Shown in pieces: positions 11,208 through 23,240 of a stretch of 64,000 nucleotides of DNA. The DNA comes from Taxillus chinensis. Lineage: Eukaryota > Streptophyta > Magnoliopsida > Santalales > Loranthaceae. Positions within the stretch are counted from its first letter, which is position 1. Each line of letters begins with the position of its first letter. The stretch spans positions 57,099,579 through 57,163,578 of the forward strand of contig CM042088.1 in NCBI GenBank assembly GCA_023512835.1, read 5' to 3'. Made by a program: the position numbers and the translations under genes. The notes below the pieces were generated by a model that did no database searches, was not told the DNA's origin, and saw only the letters and a list, made by a program, of their open reading frames with translations.

Positions 11208-11740
11208 TGTCAAGATCTTTATCTTGCATTAAGGTAGTTAACCTTGTTGTCTGTTGCGTTTGAATTGTTGTATTGTTGGTTACCTTGTCTCTCATATTAA
11301 TTAGAGCTACGTGGCCTTATTTTGTTAGTCGGGGTAGTGCTACCTCGTAGTGGATGACTTATCTTTTCGGGGACGAAAAGTCTTAAGGTGGGAAGGATGT
11401 AAAGACCGTACTGTGAGTGGTGGAAGTAGGCCCCGAATAGATGTTGGAATATCTATTCGCAACGTGGCCTTAGCGTTGTTTATTTTTAATAATATGATTT
11501 TAATGTTAAAATAAAATAAAATAATAAATATTATTATGATTATATATATATATTTGGACTTGCCGTTAATATTATGTAATTATTATTAATCCGCGTATTA
11601 ATGTTGAGGCCTGATTATTATTATTGTTACTAGTTTGTTAGTATTATTTAAATAATTTAATAGTACTGCGGTTAATTTTTATAATGGGTGATTATTATTA
11701 TTAACTATTTATTTATTATTTACTTATTGATAATAAGTTG

Positions 11741-11771
<31 letters not shown>

Positions 11772-13543
11772 GTATTATTATAGGGTATAAATAAGGGTAA
11801 CTAGGGTAGAAACCCTATTTTTATTTTGGCTGTGCGTGCGCGAGCTTGGCAGGGGGAGCACAGAGTTGAAGCAAACTGTCGAGTTGATCTTTCAAGGCTA
11901 TAATCAGGTAGGTGTTTCTTGATCGTCTATTATCTTATAGGCACAGACGGGTAGAACTAGTATCTGTTAATTCTTTACGGGTCAACACACGATCAATTGT
12001 TTTACTCGATAATCTGTATCTTGAGTGCCGTGCTTGCGTCGCGTCAAGGGTGCCATAGCACCGTCGGATGGATTGTCAACGGCGTCGGGTTCGAGCGGCA
12101 CCTGGGACGACGGCTTCAAGCGGCGTCGTGGGCGACGGCGTCGAGCGTTCGGGTCGACGGCCGGGCGGCATGAGCGACGGCCGGGCGGCAGGCGACGGCA
12201 TCGGGCGGCACCGAGGGTGTTGGTCCAAGCGTCACGACAAGTCGAGTCCTCGCGCGCCGTGCCGATGCGTAGGAAGGGAAGATCGGAAGTGGACGGGCGT
12301 CAACGCGGAGGAGGAAGTGTTCGCCGGCGCTCGCCGGCGCGGTGAGGGAGGGAAGAGGAGGCGCGGCGTAGCGCTGGTGGAGGTGGGCGTGCACACGCGT
12401 GTGAGCGCCACATATATATATATAAAATATATATATTTATGTATATATTTGAATCTACTCGTGTGTGTGTGTGTTAAGTAAATAAATTTAATTAATTAAT
12501 TAATTAAATAAGTTAGTTCAATATTGAAGTATGTGAACATATATATATATATATATATAAATATTAACATAAATATGTGTACATAAATATATATATATAT
12601 ATATATTTATATATTTATATATATATATATTTATATATATATTGATGTTGTTGTAGCTCAATATTATTAGTCAACTATAATAGAGCCGAAAGGGTGTAAT
12701 TGGAATTGTTGTTGGGTCTGGACTTGTTTCTATCCGGCATAGAGTGGTCGGTTTTGGTACGCTACGTTTGGCTTGATGAATGCAATGTGTGGTATAATTG
12801 ACGTATTGAGCGTTAGGCGCTAAGCACCTTGCTAAATCTCTTTTGTTTAGGAATGGATGATTTGGGTGGCGAGAGATGGTTGGGTTAACCATGGGTCCCA
12901 CATAGGGCTGGTAAGAGGCCGCGGGTCCCCCACGTGGCTGGTAACCCAGGTCCCATATGTGGCAGGTTGTCAACAGAGACACCACAGGTCCCACGTATGG
13001 TCATTATGTAGGGCCGATGTGAACCTTTAATTATGGAAGTGTGTTATAATGTCTTGAATATTTAATTGTGATGGAAGGTGACACTACACTAGCACAAGCA
13101 TACATTGACCATTCGGACTTAGGAATTTATGTTATAGTGTATTGGAGGTGGGGATCACCTACCTGGGCACTCGTGCTCACCCTACTCTATTTATTTATTT
13201 TCCCCACAGGTTGTAGAGGATAGCCAGGTTGGAGCCATATCGAGCTATTGGGACATCTTTTTGTAGGGTTCATTCATGGACTTACCTTTACCTTTGTTTT
13301 TCTTTCCGGACTTGGGTCCTTGACGGTTGTACAACTTGATTAGTTGGACCTCGGTAATATTGTTTGCAGGACATATTTATTATTACTTGTATGTTGCATT
13401 AAAATGTTTTTTGAGTACAATGCTACCCCCGTTGTAGTATTGTACGAGTTGAATCGATCACCAACCCCTCGACCCCCGGGAGTGGGCGTGAGGGGCGTCG
13501 CATTCCCGATTCCGTGAGTGCTCGAGAATTTGGGGGCGTGACA
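11208..13543 (+). repeat. 5' LTR of Gypsy B
   Basis: It runs from TGTCAAGATC to GGGCGTGACA, 2336 bp. Layout: a 190-bp leading block ending in a polypurine-like AAGGTGGGAAGGA and TGTAAAGACC at 11398; AT-rich repeats; a TATA box at 11786; a GC-rich 380-bp block (12,020-12,400) with CGACGG-type repeats; long TA microsatellites (12,408-12,650); then the U5-like end. Several CAGAG-type sites of the partner LTR appear here as CGAG. The leading block suggests a composite LTR. Confidence 0.95.
11786..11793 (+). promoter_or_regulatory. TATA box in Gypsy B 5' LTR
   Basis: TATAAATA within GGGTATAAATAAGGG, followed downstream by AGAAACCCTATTTT; likely the U3 promoter of the element. Confidence 0.6.
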
Positions 13544-13546
13544 AGT

Positions 13547-13560
13547 TGGTATCGAGCATG
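13547..13560 (+). other. Primer-binding site of Gypsy B (initiator tRNA-Met), one base short
   Basis: TGGTATCGAGCATG starts three bases after the LTR end. The plant consensus is TGGTATCAGAGCATG, so one A is missing. A deletion inside the primer site would weaken priming, or it could be a sequence error. Confidence 0.8.
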
Positions 13561-14004
13561 GTTTAGTGGACCTAGGTTAGTGAGGGGTGGTTGATAGACA
13601 CTTAGAAGCTTAGAAGACTATAGGGAGGGCGCCTGATCAACGCAGTCCTTATATGTGTTCTGGGTTGATCGAGGGTCCATCGGATCATCTTAGGAAGCAT
13701 TTGGGTTGGGTGCATACATGCTTGCGTGACTATGTGCATATCTAGGCACTAGAAATGATTTGATGATGTTATTCGATGACGTGTTTGTGTTGGTTGTGTT
13801 ATTGAATGTTTGTGATTTGATTTTTCCTTGGTGACTGGTTCTGCTTGATTGAAAATGCTATTAAGTTGGTTTAAACTTAGGAAGCCTAAGTGAATAACAA
13901 CCTATTGTGATGTGTGTGGATGAGAGGCTTGGAACCTCATTGTTAATTTGGTGGTTTGACTAGTATGCAATAGTTAATAGATTGTTGATATGTGTTGGTG
14001 CAGA

Positions 14005-15218
14005 ATGGCACCCAAGACAAGGGCTCAAGGTCCAGCGGAGGAGTTATCCATTCAGTCCGAATCGCAAGGAGAGCAGAGTTCACCAGTACCTGCCTTGGGT
14101 TCTGAGATTGCTGCTCAGATTGGGGCTCAAATATTGAGCCAAATCCAGGGTGCCATGCAGGGTACCATGAGGGAGGTGGCCAGGAGAAGTGATGCAGGAG
14201 GAACCGAGGAAGCGGCGGCGCCCTCGGCAAGGAGGTTCTAGAGGAGAGCCGACCACAAGTCACGGCGATCCCCGCTGCGATGCCGATTGATTGGGTGAGT
14301 CGGTTCCTGAAGCAGAAACCGACAAAGTTTGAGGCGAATACGAGACCCGATGAGGCCGAGGAATGGGTCAAATGGACAGAGGACATCTTCGAGCTGATCC
14401 AGGTGCCCGAGGAGGCTAAGGTCCGCTTAGCCACGCATTTCCTGGTAGGTGGGGCCCGCAGGTGGTGGGACGTTGTGAAGCATGTTCACGAGAGCCCGAT
14501 GGCGTGGGAGGACTTCGTGGAGCTCTTCTACACGAGTATTTCCCTCGCTCCGTGCGAGAAGACGAGGCGACGGGAGTACTATACACTGGAGCAGGGCAGT
14601 CGGACTGTGACAGAGTATGTCACTGCTTTCACTGAGCTAGGGAGATTTGCCCCAGAGTCATGGAGGGTTGAGGCTAATAAGACCCAGGATTTCATAGATG
14701 GGCTGAGACCCTCACTCAGGAGGGGATTGAACATGATGGAATTGACTACGTACAGTGACGCGGTCAACAAGGCACTAATTGGAGAGCGGGACTTAAACCA
14801 GATCAGGACTCAGAAACCAGGGGGCTCATCGGGGCCTAGCCAAAAGAGGCCAAGAGAGGAGCAGTCTGAGGGACAGGGGGACAAGAGGCCGGTGCCCAAA
14901 TTCTCACATACGGGGAACTCAGGCAGCAGTTCTACCTCACGGTTTTCAGGGACGTGTCGATCTTGCGGACTTCGGGGACACAAGGAGGTGGATTGTAGGC
15001 GAAAGAGTGGTAACCCACTCAAGTGTTTTCGGTGTGGGGGACTAGGACACAGGATAGGAGAGTGTCCTTCTGCCAGTACAGCTAGTGTTGCGGGGCCTCA
15101 TCGACCTCGTGACCAGGGCCAGAGGAGCGGGACTCCATACCAGAGGCCAGCTCAGTCAGGACAGTCAGTACAGGGACGACCTGCTATACAGCAGCCTCAG
15201 CGAGAGGCCCAGACATAG
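14005..15218 (+). pseudogene. Gypsy B gag, one frameshift
   Basis: It starts at ATG 14005 (MAPKTRAQG). The first frame ends at 14241 and the main Retrotrans_gag domain continues in another frame from about 14280 (PTKFEANTRPDEAEEWV, ARRWWDVVKH, TVTEYVTAFTELGRFAP) to 15218. Two CCHC knuckles are present: CRSCGLRGHKEVDC and CFRCGGLGHRIGEC. The knuckle pair and a Q/R-rich tail are usual for this Gypsy group. Confidence 0.85.
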
Positions 15219-15347
15219 AAGGGACAGAATGATCGAGCTACGGCGAGTCAGGCCAGTGGCAGTGTTCAGAAGGGGAGGAACTATGTTATCGCTGACAGAG
15301 AGGGAGAAGTTCCACCGGTTGACGAGGCGAGTCAGGGGCCAGCTGCG

Positions 15348-16766
15348 GTGAGAGGTACAATTTTGGTTTCACGTACTATTTGTACTGTCTTGATTGACAC
15401 TGGTGCTACACACTCTTTTATTGCACACTCCACCGTAGAGGGATTAGAGTTGGATTGTACTACTGTTGATCAGCCCCTTGTGGTTGATACACCCGTAGGG
15501 GGCCTGGTGGTGATTGATAGGGTCTGTACGGGATGTGAGGTTACTCTTGGAGGTGTTGACCTCCGGTGTAACCTATTTGTGATGCACTTTGATGCCTTTG
15601 ACGTGATTTTGGGTATGGACTGGTTGACCCGTATGGAGGCGGTGATTGAGTGTTATAGGCGACGAGTGACCTTCCTCACACCTGAGGGCACTCGAGGCAC
15701 CTTCGTGGGTGAGTGGTCTGATGATGCTTGCAAGTTGGGGCCTTTGAGGCAGGGATGGGGTGATATGACCCATCAGTTAGCCAGTCTGACCCTAGTTGAC
15801 CCCCAGCAGGAGGGTAAGGTGGTGTTACCCAAGGTGGTGAATCAGTTTTCCGACGTGTTTCCCGAGGACTTGGTTGATTTACCACCAGAGAGAGAGGTGG
15901 ACTTCTCGATAGAGTTCTTTCCTGGGACAGCACCTATCGGTTGGCGGCTTACAAGGATGGCACCAGTTGAGCTTCGAGAGCTCAAGAGGCAGATAGACGA
16001 TCTTTTGGCGCGTGGTTTTATTAGACGGAGTAGTTCGCCTTGGAGTGCTCCGGTGTTGTTCGCCAAGAAGGCGGATGGTTCGCTTCGGTTGTGTATTGAC
16101 TATCGACGGTTGAACCAGGTGACAGTGAAGAACAGATACCCACTACCAAGGATCGATGATTTGTTTGACCAGTTCAGGGGTGCCTGCTGGTTTTCCAAGA
16201 TCGACTTGAGGTCTGGATACCATCAGCTACGTGTGCGGGAGTCAGACATCCCGAAGACAGCCTTCAGCTGCAGATATGGCCATTATGAGTGGTTAGTGAT
16301 GCCCTTTGGGCTCACAAATGCCCTGATGGTGTTCATGGGGTTGATGAACCAGATCTTCACACCTTATCTTGATCAGTTCGTGGTGGTCTTTATAGATGAT
16401 ATCCTGATTTATTCCCGGACAGAGATCGAACATGAGGAGCACTTACATTTGGTATTGCAAACGTTAAGGGACCATAGACTATACGCAAAATTCACGAAGT
16501 GTGACTTTTGGTTGCAGAGGGTGAAGTTCTTAGGGCACGTGGTATCATCGGAGGGTATCACAGTGGATCCTGGCAAGATTGAGGCAGTGATGTCATGGAA
16601 ACGCCCAACGAATGTCTTTGAGATTCGGAGCTTTCTGGGGTTGGCCGGTTATTATAGGAGATTTGTAAAGGACTTCTCCCGTTTAGCCGCACCGATGACT
16701 AACTTAACCCGAAAGGAGGTGCGGTTTGACCGGTCGGATGCTTGTGAGGAGGCTTTCGGTCACTGA
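15348..16766 (+). pseudogene. Gypsy B protease and reverse transcriptase
   Basis: The frame is open for 472 codons. The protease motif [11 protein letters not shown] lies near residue 16 and ILGMDWL near residue 88. The reverse transcriptase follows with [37 protein letters not shown] and the catalytic FIDDILIYS, then [13 protein letters not shown]. The catalytic residues are intact; the frame is lost at 16766 by what looks like a one-base deletion before RNase H. Upstream of 15348 the same frame is open through VPPVDEASQ, so it is normally fused to gag. Confidence 0.85.
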
Positions 16767-18640
16767 AGGCCAGATTGACTTCAGCGCCTATCTTGGTCCT
16801 ACCACAGGAGGGTGTACCCTATAAGGTCTTTTGTGATGCCTCTAATGTTGGGTTGGGTTGTGTACTCATGCAGGAAGGACGGGTAATTGCTTATGGTTCC
16901 CGTCAGTTGAGGACCCATGAGAAGAATTACCCTACTCACGATTTGGAGCTAGCTGCAGTGATCTTTGCATTAAAGAGCTGGCAGCACTATCTTCTTGGGG
17001 AGAAGTTTGTGGTATACACCGACCACAAGAGCTTGCAGACATCTTCTCTCGGCGGGATCTAAATCTTAGACAAAGGCGTTGGGTGGAGTATATGCGACGG
17101 TTCCGTTTGATCTACGGTATACACCTGGGGAAGGGGAATGTAGTAGCCGATGCCTTGAGCCGGAAGAGCCAGGCCACGGTGGCTCTCTGTCTTGTCAAGG
17201 AATGGGAGATGATGGGGCAACTTGCTTCTCCGAGGTTGCGGCCAATACAAGGAGCGATACGGGGTATCCTGAGTGTGGTTATAGCGGTGCCTGAGTTGCG
17301 GCGTCAAGGTTATTGAAGGTCGGTTGGGGGATCTTGAGTGTGAGGTCCTACGGGATCGGATTCGGACTGCCGTACTTCCCACGTGATTGGACGAAGATTC
17401 GACCATGTTTTGCGCTATCGAGGTCGATTGTTTGTTCCATCTTCTCTTCGGGAAGCGATTTTACGGGAATTTCATCATTCTCGTTTGGCTGTTCATCCTG
17501 GAGGAACGAAGATGTATCATGTTGTTCGGCAACGATTTTGGTGGTCGGGCCTTAAGAAAGCCATTGCGGAGTTTGTTCGACGGTGTTTGACATGCCAGAG
17601 GTCAAGGCCGAGCATTTGCGGTCTGCCGGTGAGTTGCGATCGTTACTGTGCCGAGTGGAAGTGGGACCATGTGACTATGGACTTCGTCACAGGGCTTCCT
17701 CGTTCCAGAGGTCATGATACTATTTGGGTTGTTGTTGACCGTTTGACGAAATCTGCCCACTTTATTCCGATTCGTGAGACCGATCCGGTCCGGACCTTAG
17801 GACAACGTTATGTCGACGTGGTGGTACGATTGCATGGTGTGCCGTTATCGATCGTCTCGATAGGGACGCTCGGTTCACTTCGCGATTCGCGACAGCTACG
17901 GCGTGCATTGGGCACCCGAGTTAATTTGAGTACGACTTATCACCCACGGACGGATGGCGATCGAGCGCACTATTCGGATTCTCGAGGATATGCTCCGTGC
18001 TTGTGTGTTGGATTTTGGCGGTTGTTGGGAGGCTCACCTCCCCTTGGTGGAGTTCTCCTACAACAATAGCTATCAGGCTACGATAGGGATGGCGCCATAT
18101 GAGGCGTTGTATGGGCGACCGTGTCGCTCCCCTCTGTGTTGGGCCCAGAGCAGGGGAGGCGATTGTTTTGGGTCCCGATATGGTTCAGGAGACTACGAGA
18201 CTTGGTTCGGGTGATCCGGCAACGGATGTTGACGGCCCAGTAGGCAAAAATCATATGCGACAGACGGCGACGACCGCTGCAGTTCGTCGTAGGGGATCGC
18301 GTCTTCTTGCGAGTCTCGCCACGGCGGGGGCATAGACGGTTTGGGCGAGGTTCCAAACTCTCCCCTCGATTTGTGGGTCCTTTTCCTATTGTTGCAGCTG
18401 TGGGACCGGTTGCCTATCGATTAGAGTTACCACCCGAGCTAGCTCGTGTTCATGACGTTTTCCATGTCTCCCAGTTGCGAAAATATTACCCAGATTCTTC
18501 TCATGTGCTTGATTGGCGTGAGATAGCGTTAGCGGATGATGGTTCTTGTAGAGGCACCGGTTCAAATTTTAGACCAGCGGGACCAGGTCTTGCGAGGCAA
18601 GACGATTCCGTTGGTCCGAGTTTTGTGGCGCCACCGTAAT
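16747..18640 (+). pseudogene. Gypsy B RNase H and integrase, many frameshifts
   Basis: RNase H is readable at 16775-17062 ([39 protein letters not shown]). The integrase HHCC region follows at about 17,490-17,600 (HPGGTKMYHVV, CLTCQR) and the core at about 17,660-17,950 ([35 protein letters not shown]). The C-terminal part ends near 18,530 with VFHVSQLRKYYPD. At least six frame changes occur, several at doubled bases. The VSDRDARF motif expected near 17,860 is disrupted. Confidence 0.8.
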
Positions 18641-18714
18641 ATGGAGGAGCAGACTGGGAGCGGGAGAGTCAAATGCGTGTTCTTCACCGAGCTGTTCGAG
18701 GACCAACAGGTCCT

Positions 18715-18726
18715 AAGGTGGGGAGG
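18715..18726 (+). other. Polypurine tract of Gypsy B
   Basis: AAGGTGGGGAGG lies immediately before the 3' LTR start TGTCAAGATC at 18728, the normal place for the plus-strand primer. Confidence 0.85.
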
Positions 18727-18727
18727 C

Positions 18728-20063
18728 TGTCAAGATCTTCATCTTGCATTAAGGTAGTTAACCTTGTTGTCATTTGCGTTTGAATTGTTGTATTGTTGGT
18801 TACCTTGTCTCTCATATTAATTAGAGCTACGTGGCCTTATTTTGTTAGTCGGGGTAGTGCTACCTCGTAGTGGATGACTTATCTTTTCGGGGACGAAAAG
18901 TCTTAAGGTGGGAAGGATGTAAAGACCGTACTGTGAGTGGTGGAAGTAGGCCCCGAATAGATGTTGGAATATCTCTTCGGCGTGTGGCCTTAGCGTTGTT
19001 TATTTTTAATAATATGATTTTAATGTTAAAATAAAATAAAATAATAAATATTATTATGATTATATATATATATTTGGACTTGCCGTTAATATTATGTAAT
19101 TATTATTAATCCGCGTATTAATGTTGAGGCCTGATTATTATTATTGTTACTAGTTTGTTAGTATTATTTAAATAATTTAATAGTACTGCGGTTAATTTTT
19201 ATAATGGGTGATTATTATTATTAACTATTTATTTATTATTTACTTATTGATAATAAGTTGTTATTATTATTAATATTAGTATTATTATTATGTATTATTA
19301 TAGGGTATAAATAAGGGTAACTAGGGTAGAAACCCTATTTTTATTTTGGCTGTGCGTGCGCGAGCTTGGCAGGGGGAGCACAGAGTTGAAGCAAACTGTC
19401 GAGTTGATCTTTCAAGGCTATAATCAGGTAGGTGTTTCTTGATCGTCTATTATCTTATAGGCACGGATCGGTAGAACTAGTATCTGTTAATTCTTTACGG
19501 GTCAACACACGATCAATTGTTTTACTCGATAATCTGTATCTTGAGTGCCGTGCTTGCGTCGCGTCAAGGGTGCCATAGCACCGTCGGATGGATTGTCAAC
19601 GGCGTCGGGTTCGAGCGGCACTGGGGACGACGGCTTCAAGCGGCGTCGTGGGCGACGGCGTCGAGCGTTCGGGTCGACGGCCGGGCGGCATGAGCGACGG
19701 CCGGGCGGCTTGGGCGACGGCATCGGGCGGCACCGAGGGTGTTGGTCCAAGCGTCACGACAAGTCGAGTCCTCGCGCGCCGTGCTGATGCGTAGGAAGGG
19801 AAGATCGGAAGTGGACGGGCGTCAACGCGGAGGAGGAAGAGTTCGCCGCTGGCTCGCCGGCGCGGTGAGGGAGGGAAGAGGAGGCGCGGCGTAGCGCTGG
19901 TGGAGGTGGGCGTGCACGCGCGTGTGAGCGCCACATATATATATATATATATAAATATATATATTTATGTATATATTTGAATCTACTCGTGTGTGTGTGT
20001 GTTAAGTAAATAAATTTAATTAATTAATTAATTAAATAAGTTAGTTCAATATTGAAGTATGTG

Positions 20064-20107
<44 letters not shown>

Positions 20108-20136
20108 CATAAATATGTGTACATAAATATATGTCA

Positions 20137-20172
<36 letters not shown>

Positions 20173-21068
20173 TGATGTTGTTGTAGCTCAATATTATTAG
20201 TCAACTATAATAGAACTGAAAGGGTGTAATTGGAATTGTTGTTGGGTCTGGACTTGTTTCTATCTGGCATAGAGTGGTCAGTTTTGGTACGCTATGTTTG
20301 GCTTGATGAATGCAATGTGTGGTATAATTGACGTATTGAGCGTTAGCTGCTTAAGCACCTTGCTAAATCTCTTTCGTTTAGGAATGGATGATTTGGGTGG
20401 CAGAGATGGTTGGGTTAACCATGGGTCCCACGTAGGGCTGGTAAGAGGCCGCAGGTCCCCCACGTGGCTGGTAACCCAGGTCCCATATGTGGCAGGTTGT
20501 CGACAGAGACACCACAGGTCCCACGTATGGCTGTTATGTAGGGCCGATGTGAACCTTTAATTATGGAAGTGTGTTATAATGTCTTGAATATTTAATTGTG
20601 ATGGAAGGTGACACTACACTAGCACAAGCATACACTGACCATTCAGACTTAGGAATTTATGTTATAGTGTATTGGAGGTGGGGATCACCTACTGGGCACT
20701 CGTGCTCACCCTACTCTATTTATTTATTTTCCCCACAGGTTGTAGAGGATAGCCGTTGGAGCCATATCAGAGCTATTGGGACATCTTTTTGTAGGGTTCA
20801 TTCATGGACTTACCTTTACCTTTGTTTTTCTTTCCGGACTTGGGTCCGTGACAGTTGTACAACTTGATTAGCTGGACATCAGTAATATTGTTTGCAGACA
20901 TATTTATTATTACTTGTATGTTGCATTAAAATGTTTTTGAGTACAATGCTACCCCCGTTGTAGTATTGTACAGAGTTGAATCAGTCACCAACCCCTCGAC
21001 CCCTGGAGTGGGCGTGAGGGGCGTCGCATTCCTGATTACGTGAGTGCTCCAAATTTGGGGGCGTGACA
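18728..21068 (+). repeat. 3' LTR of Gypsy B
   Basis: This 2341-bp copy of the 11208-13543 LTR has the same ends and the same 190-bp leading block (internal TGTAAAGACC at 18918), TATA box (19306-19313), GC-rich block (about 19,540-19,930) and TA microsatellites (longer here). Differences from the 5' copy are scattered substitutions and short indels. Confidence 0.95.
19306..19313 (+). promoter_or_regulatory. TATA box in Gypsy B 3' LTR
   Basis: TATAAATA at the position matching 11786 in the 5' LTR. In the 3' LTR such a promoter would read outwards into the solo LTR and Gypsy A. Confidence 0.5.
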
Positions 21069-21073
21069 TGTTC

Positions 21074-21273
21074 CTATATTTTCTCTATTTATACCTTGCA
21101 TTTAATTTCTTAAAATAGCAAAATTACCCCCACAAGGCCTCGGCTCCAAATTGAGCTCAATTACTGTCAAAATGCTCCATTTGACAAGTACATTCTCATC
21201 TAGATATTTTCATCCCTCAATATGCATTCCATCACATGGTTATCTCCCAAAACCTCAAACACAGGTCATTACA
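21074..21273 (-). repeat. Solo LTR (minus orientation), right part
   Basis: This is the continuation of 9420-11207 beyond Gypsy B. It ends GGTCATTACA at 21273, which on the sense strand is the start TGTAATGACC. The target duplication GTGTT follows directly. It carries a TATA box on the minus strand (21086-21093). Confidence 0.85.
21086..21093 (-). promoter_or_regulatory. TATA box of the solo LTR, cut off by Gypsy B
   Basis: The minus strand reads TATAAATA. The Gypsy B insertion point (21073/21074) lies about 13 bases downstream in the LTR's sense direction, so the presumed start site of the solo LTR has been displaced by 9.9 kb. Confidence 0.5.
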
Positions 21274-23240
21274 GTGTTGACCCGAAAGGGAGTGCGATTT
21301 GAGTGGACTGACAAGTGTTAGTAGATATTTGAGGCTCTTAAAACTTGTTTGATCACCGCACCTATGTTGAGCCTACATAGGGATGACGTTCCATATGAGG
21401 TCTATTATGATGCATCCAGGATTGGTTTGGGGTGTGTGCTTATGCAGAAGCGCAGCGTGATAGCTTATGGGTCAAGGTAGTTAAAACCACATGAGCAGAA
21501 TTACCCTACTTATGACCATGAGTTGGCAATTGTTATCTTTACTTTGAAGAGTTGGCAGCATTATCTTTTTGGGAGAGAAATTTGTGGTATTCTTGGATCC
21601 GAAGAGCCTTCAGTATATTTTTACTCAGTGGGACTTGAACTTGAGACAACGGAGATGGATGGAGTATTTGCAGACCTTTGACTTTACTCTTGCCTATACC
21701 CCGGGAAAGGGTAAAATTGTGATGGATACGTTGATCAGGAAAGGGAAAGCTAAGGTGGCAGTGAGAGAGTGGAAGTTAATGGAGCAGTTGGCGATGTTGC
21801 AGTTGCAGCCTATTACTCGTGATGGTGGGACAGTCTTGAGTCCTATTATTGTTGTGCCTAAGCTATACCAGTGAGTATGGGAGGGACAGTTAGGCAATAT
21901 TGAGTGTGAGGTTCCCCGTGCACGTATCGAGGCTGGCGAGTTGATTGAGGATTGGATAGAGGGTCCTGAGCATGAGTTATCTTTTCAGGGGCGGCTAGTA
22001 GTGGCTTCTTCTCTCCGAGATGAGATGATGAGGGATTTCCATAAGTCTAGAGTTGTTGTGCATCTAGGGGGTACAAAGATGTACCATGCACTTCAGGGAT
22101 ATTTTTGGTGGCCTGGGATGAAACATGATGTGGCTTCTTTTGTTGCAAGGTGCCTCACTTGCCAACAAGTGAAGGCTGAGCATCAGCGGCCGGTAGGTAT
22201 ACTACAACAGTTGTCAATAGCGGAGTGGAAGTGGGATCACATAGCGATGGATTTTGTGACTAACCTTCCACCCACCACCCGGAGAAAAAAAATGATATGG
22301 GTGATTGTGGATCGGCTAATGAAGTCGGCCCATTTCCATGCAGTGCGAGAGCGGGATTCTATTGGGGTATTGAGTCAGCTATATGTAAACGAGATTGTGA
22401 GATTACATGGGTTACCATCATCAATTGTGTCCGACAGAGATGCAAGGTTCACTTCCCGTTTATGGGTAGGCTTATAGGAGGCTATGGGGACAAAGCTTAG
22501 CATGAGTACGGCTTTTCACCCTGATACTGATGGTCAAACTGAGAGGATGAATCAGACATTGGAGGACATGTTGAGGGCCTGTGTGCTAGATTTTGGGGTT
22601 CGTGGGCAGCTCACCTTTCTTTGGTGGAATTTGCCTACAATAACAGTTATCAGGCATCCATTGGGATGACTCCTTTTGAGGTATTGTATGGCAGACCATG
22701 CCAGTCACCTTTGTGCCAGTTACATGCTTTCGTCAGCGCTTGTTGTCAGCTCAAAGTCAGCAGAAGTCTTATGCAAATCAGAGACAACGACCTTTGGAGT
22801 TTTTTGTGGGCGATCATGTGTTCCTTTGTGTTTCTTTGCGTCGTGGGCATCGACGGTTTGGGCAGGGTTCTAAGCTATCTCCGTAATTTATTGGTCCTTT
22901 TGAGGTTATGGCTCGTGTGTGGCCAGTGGCCTACCGGTTAGCATTGCCACCACGGTAGAGTCAAGTGCACAATGTGTTCCATGTGTCCCAGTTGAGGAAG
23001 TATCATCCTGACCCAACTCACGTGATTGATTGGGGCACATTGGACATTGAGGATGACATGTCCATCATCGAGGCTCCCATCCGGATACTGGATTGACAAG
23101 AGAAGATTTTGCGGGGTCACACTTTTCCCTTAGTTCGTGTGATGTGGTGACAGTATGGTATTGAAGAGGAGATGTGGGAACGTGATTCTATGATGCGGGA
23201 TCAGTATCCTGAGTTGTTCGAGGGTGAGGAAGCTGGTATG
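21274..23240 (+). pseudogene. Gypsy element A: RNase H and integrase remnant
   Basis: It continues the fragment at 9348-9419: LTRKGVRFEW, then RNase H ([45 protein letters not shown]). The integrase zinc region is HLGGTKMYHAL and CLTCQQVKAEHQRP, and the core reads WKWDHIAMDFVTNLPP, VSDRDARFTSR and [14 protein letters not shown], so the D,D,E residues are readable. The tail VFHVSQLRKYHPDPT-like stretch lies near 23,000. Several in-frame stops (for example near 21,320, 21,478 and 22,474) and frameshifts make it a pseudogene, more decayed than element B. Confidence 0.85.

Larger units (their letters stand above)
11208..21068 (+). mobile_element. Full-length Gypsy element B (9861 bp) with perfect target duplication
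   Basis: Two long direct LTRs (11208-13543 and 18728-21068) enclose a primer site, gag, protease, reverse transcriptase, RNase H, integrase and a polypurine tract in Gypsy order. The 5-bp direct repeat TGTTC flanks it (11203-11207 and 21069-21073). Domain content and long LTRs suggest the Tekay/Del chromovirus group, but I did not see a clear chromodomain. The LTRs differ by scattered substitutions and short indels, so insertion is fairly recent. Gag-pol is nevertheless broken by many 1-2 base deletions. It sits inside a solo LTR, about 13 bp from that LTR's TATA box. Confidence 0.95.

Noticed and set aside
12025..12481. Overlapping Arg/Gly-rich reading frames of 90-137 codons
   Set aside because: They lie in the GC-rich block of a Gypsy LTR, are open in several frames and both strands, and shift between the two LTR copies; composition explains them.
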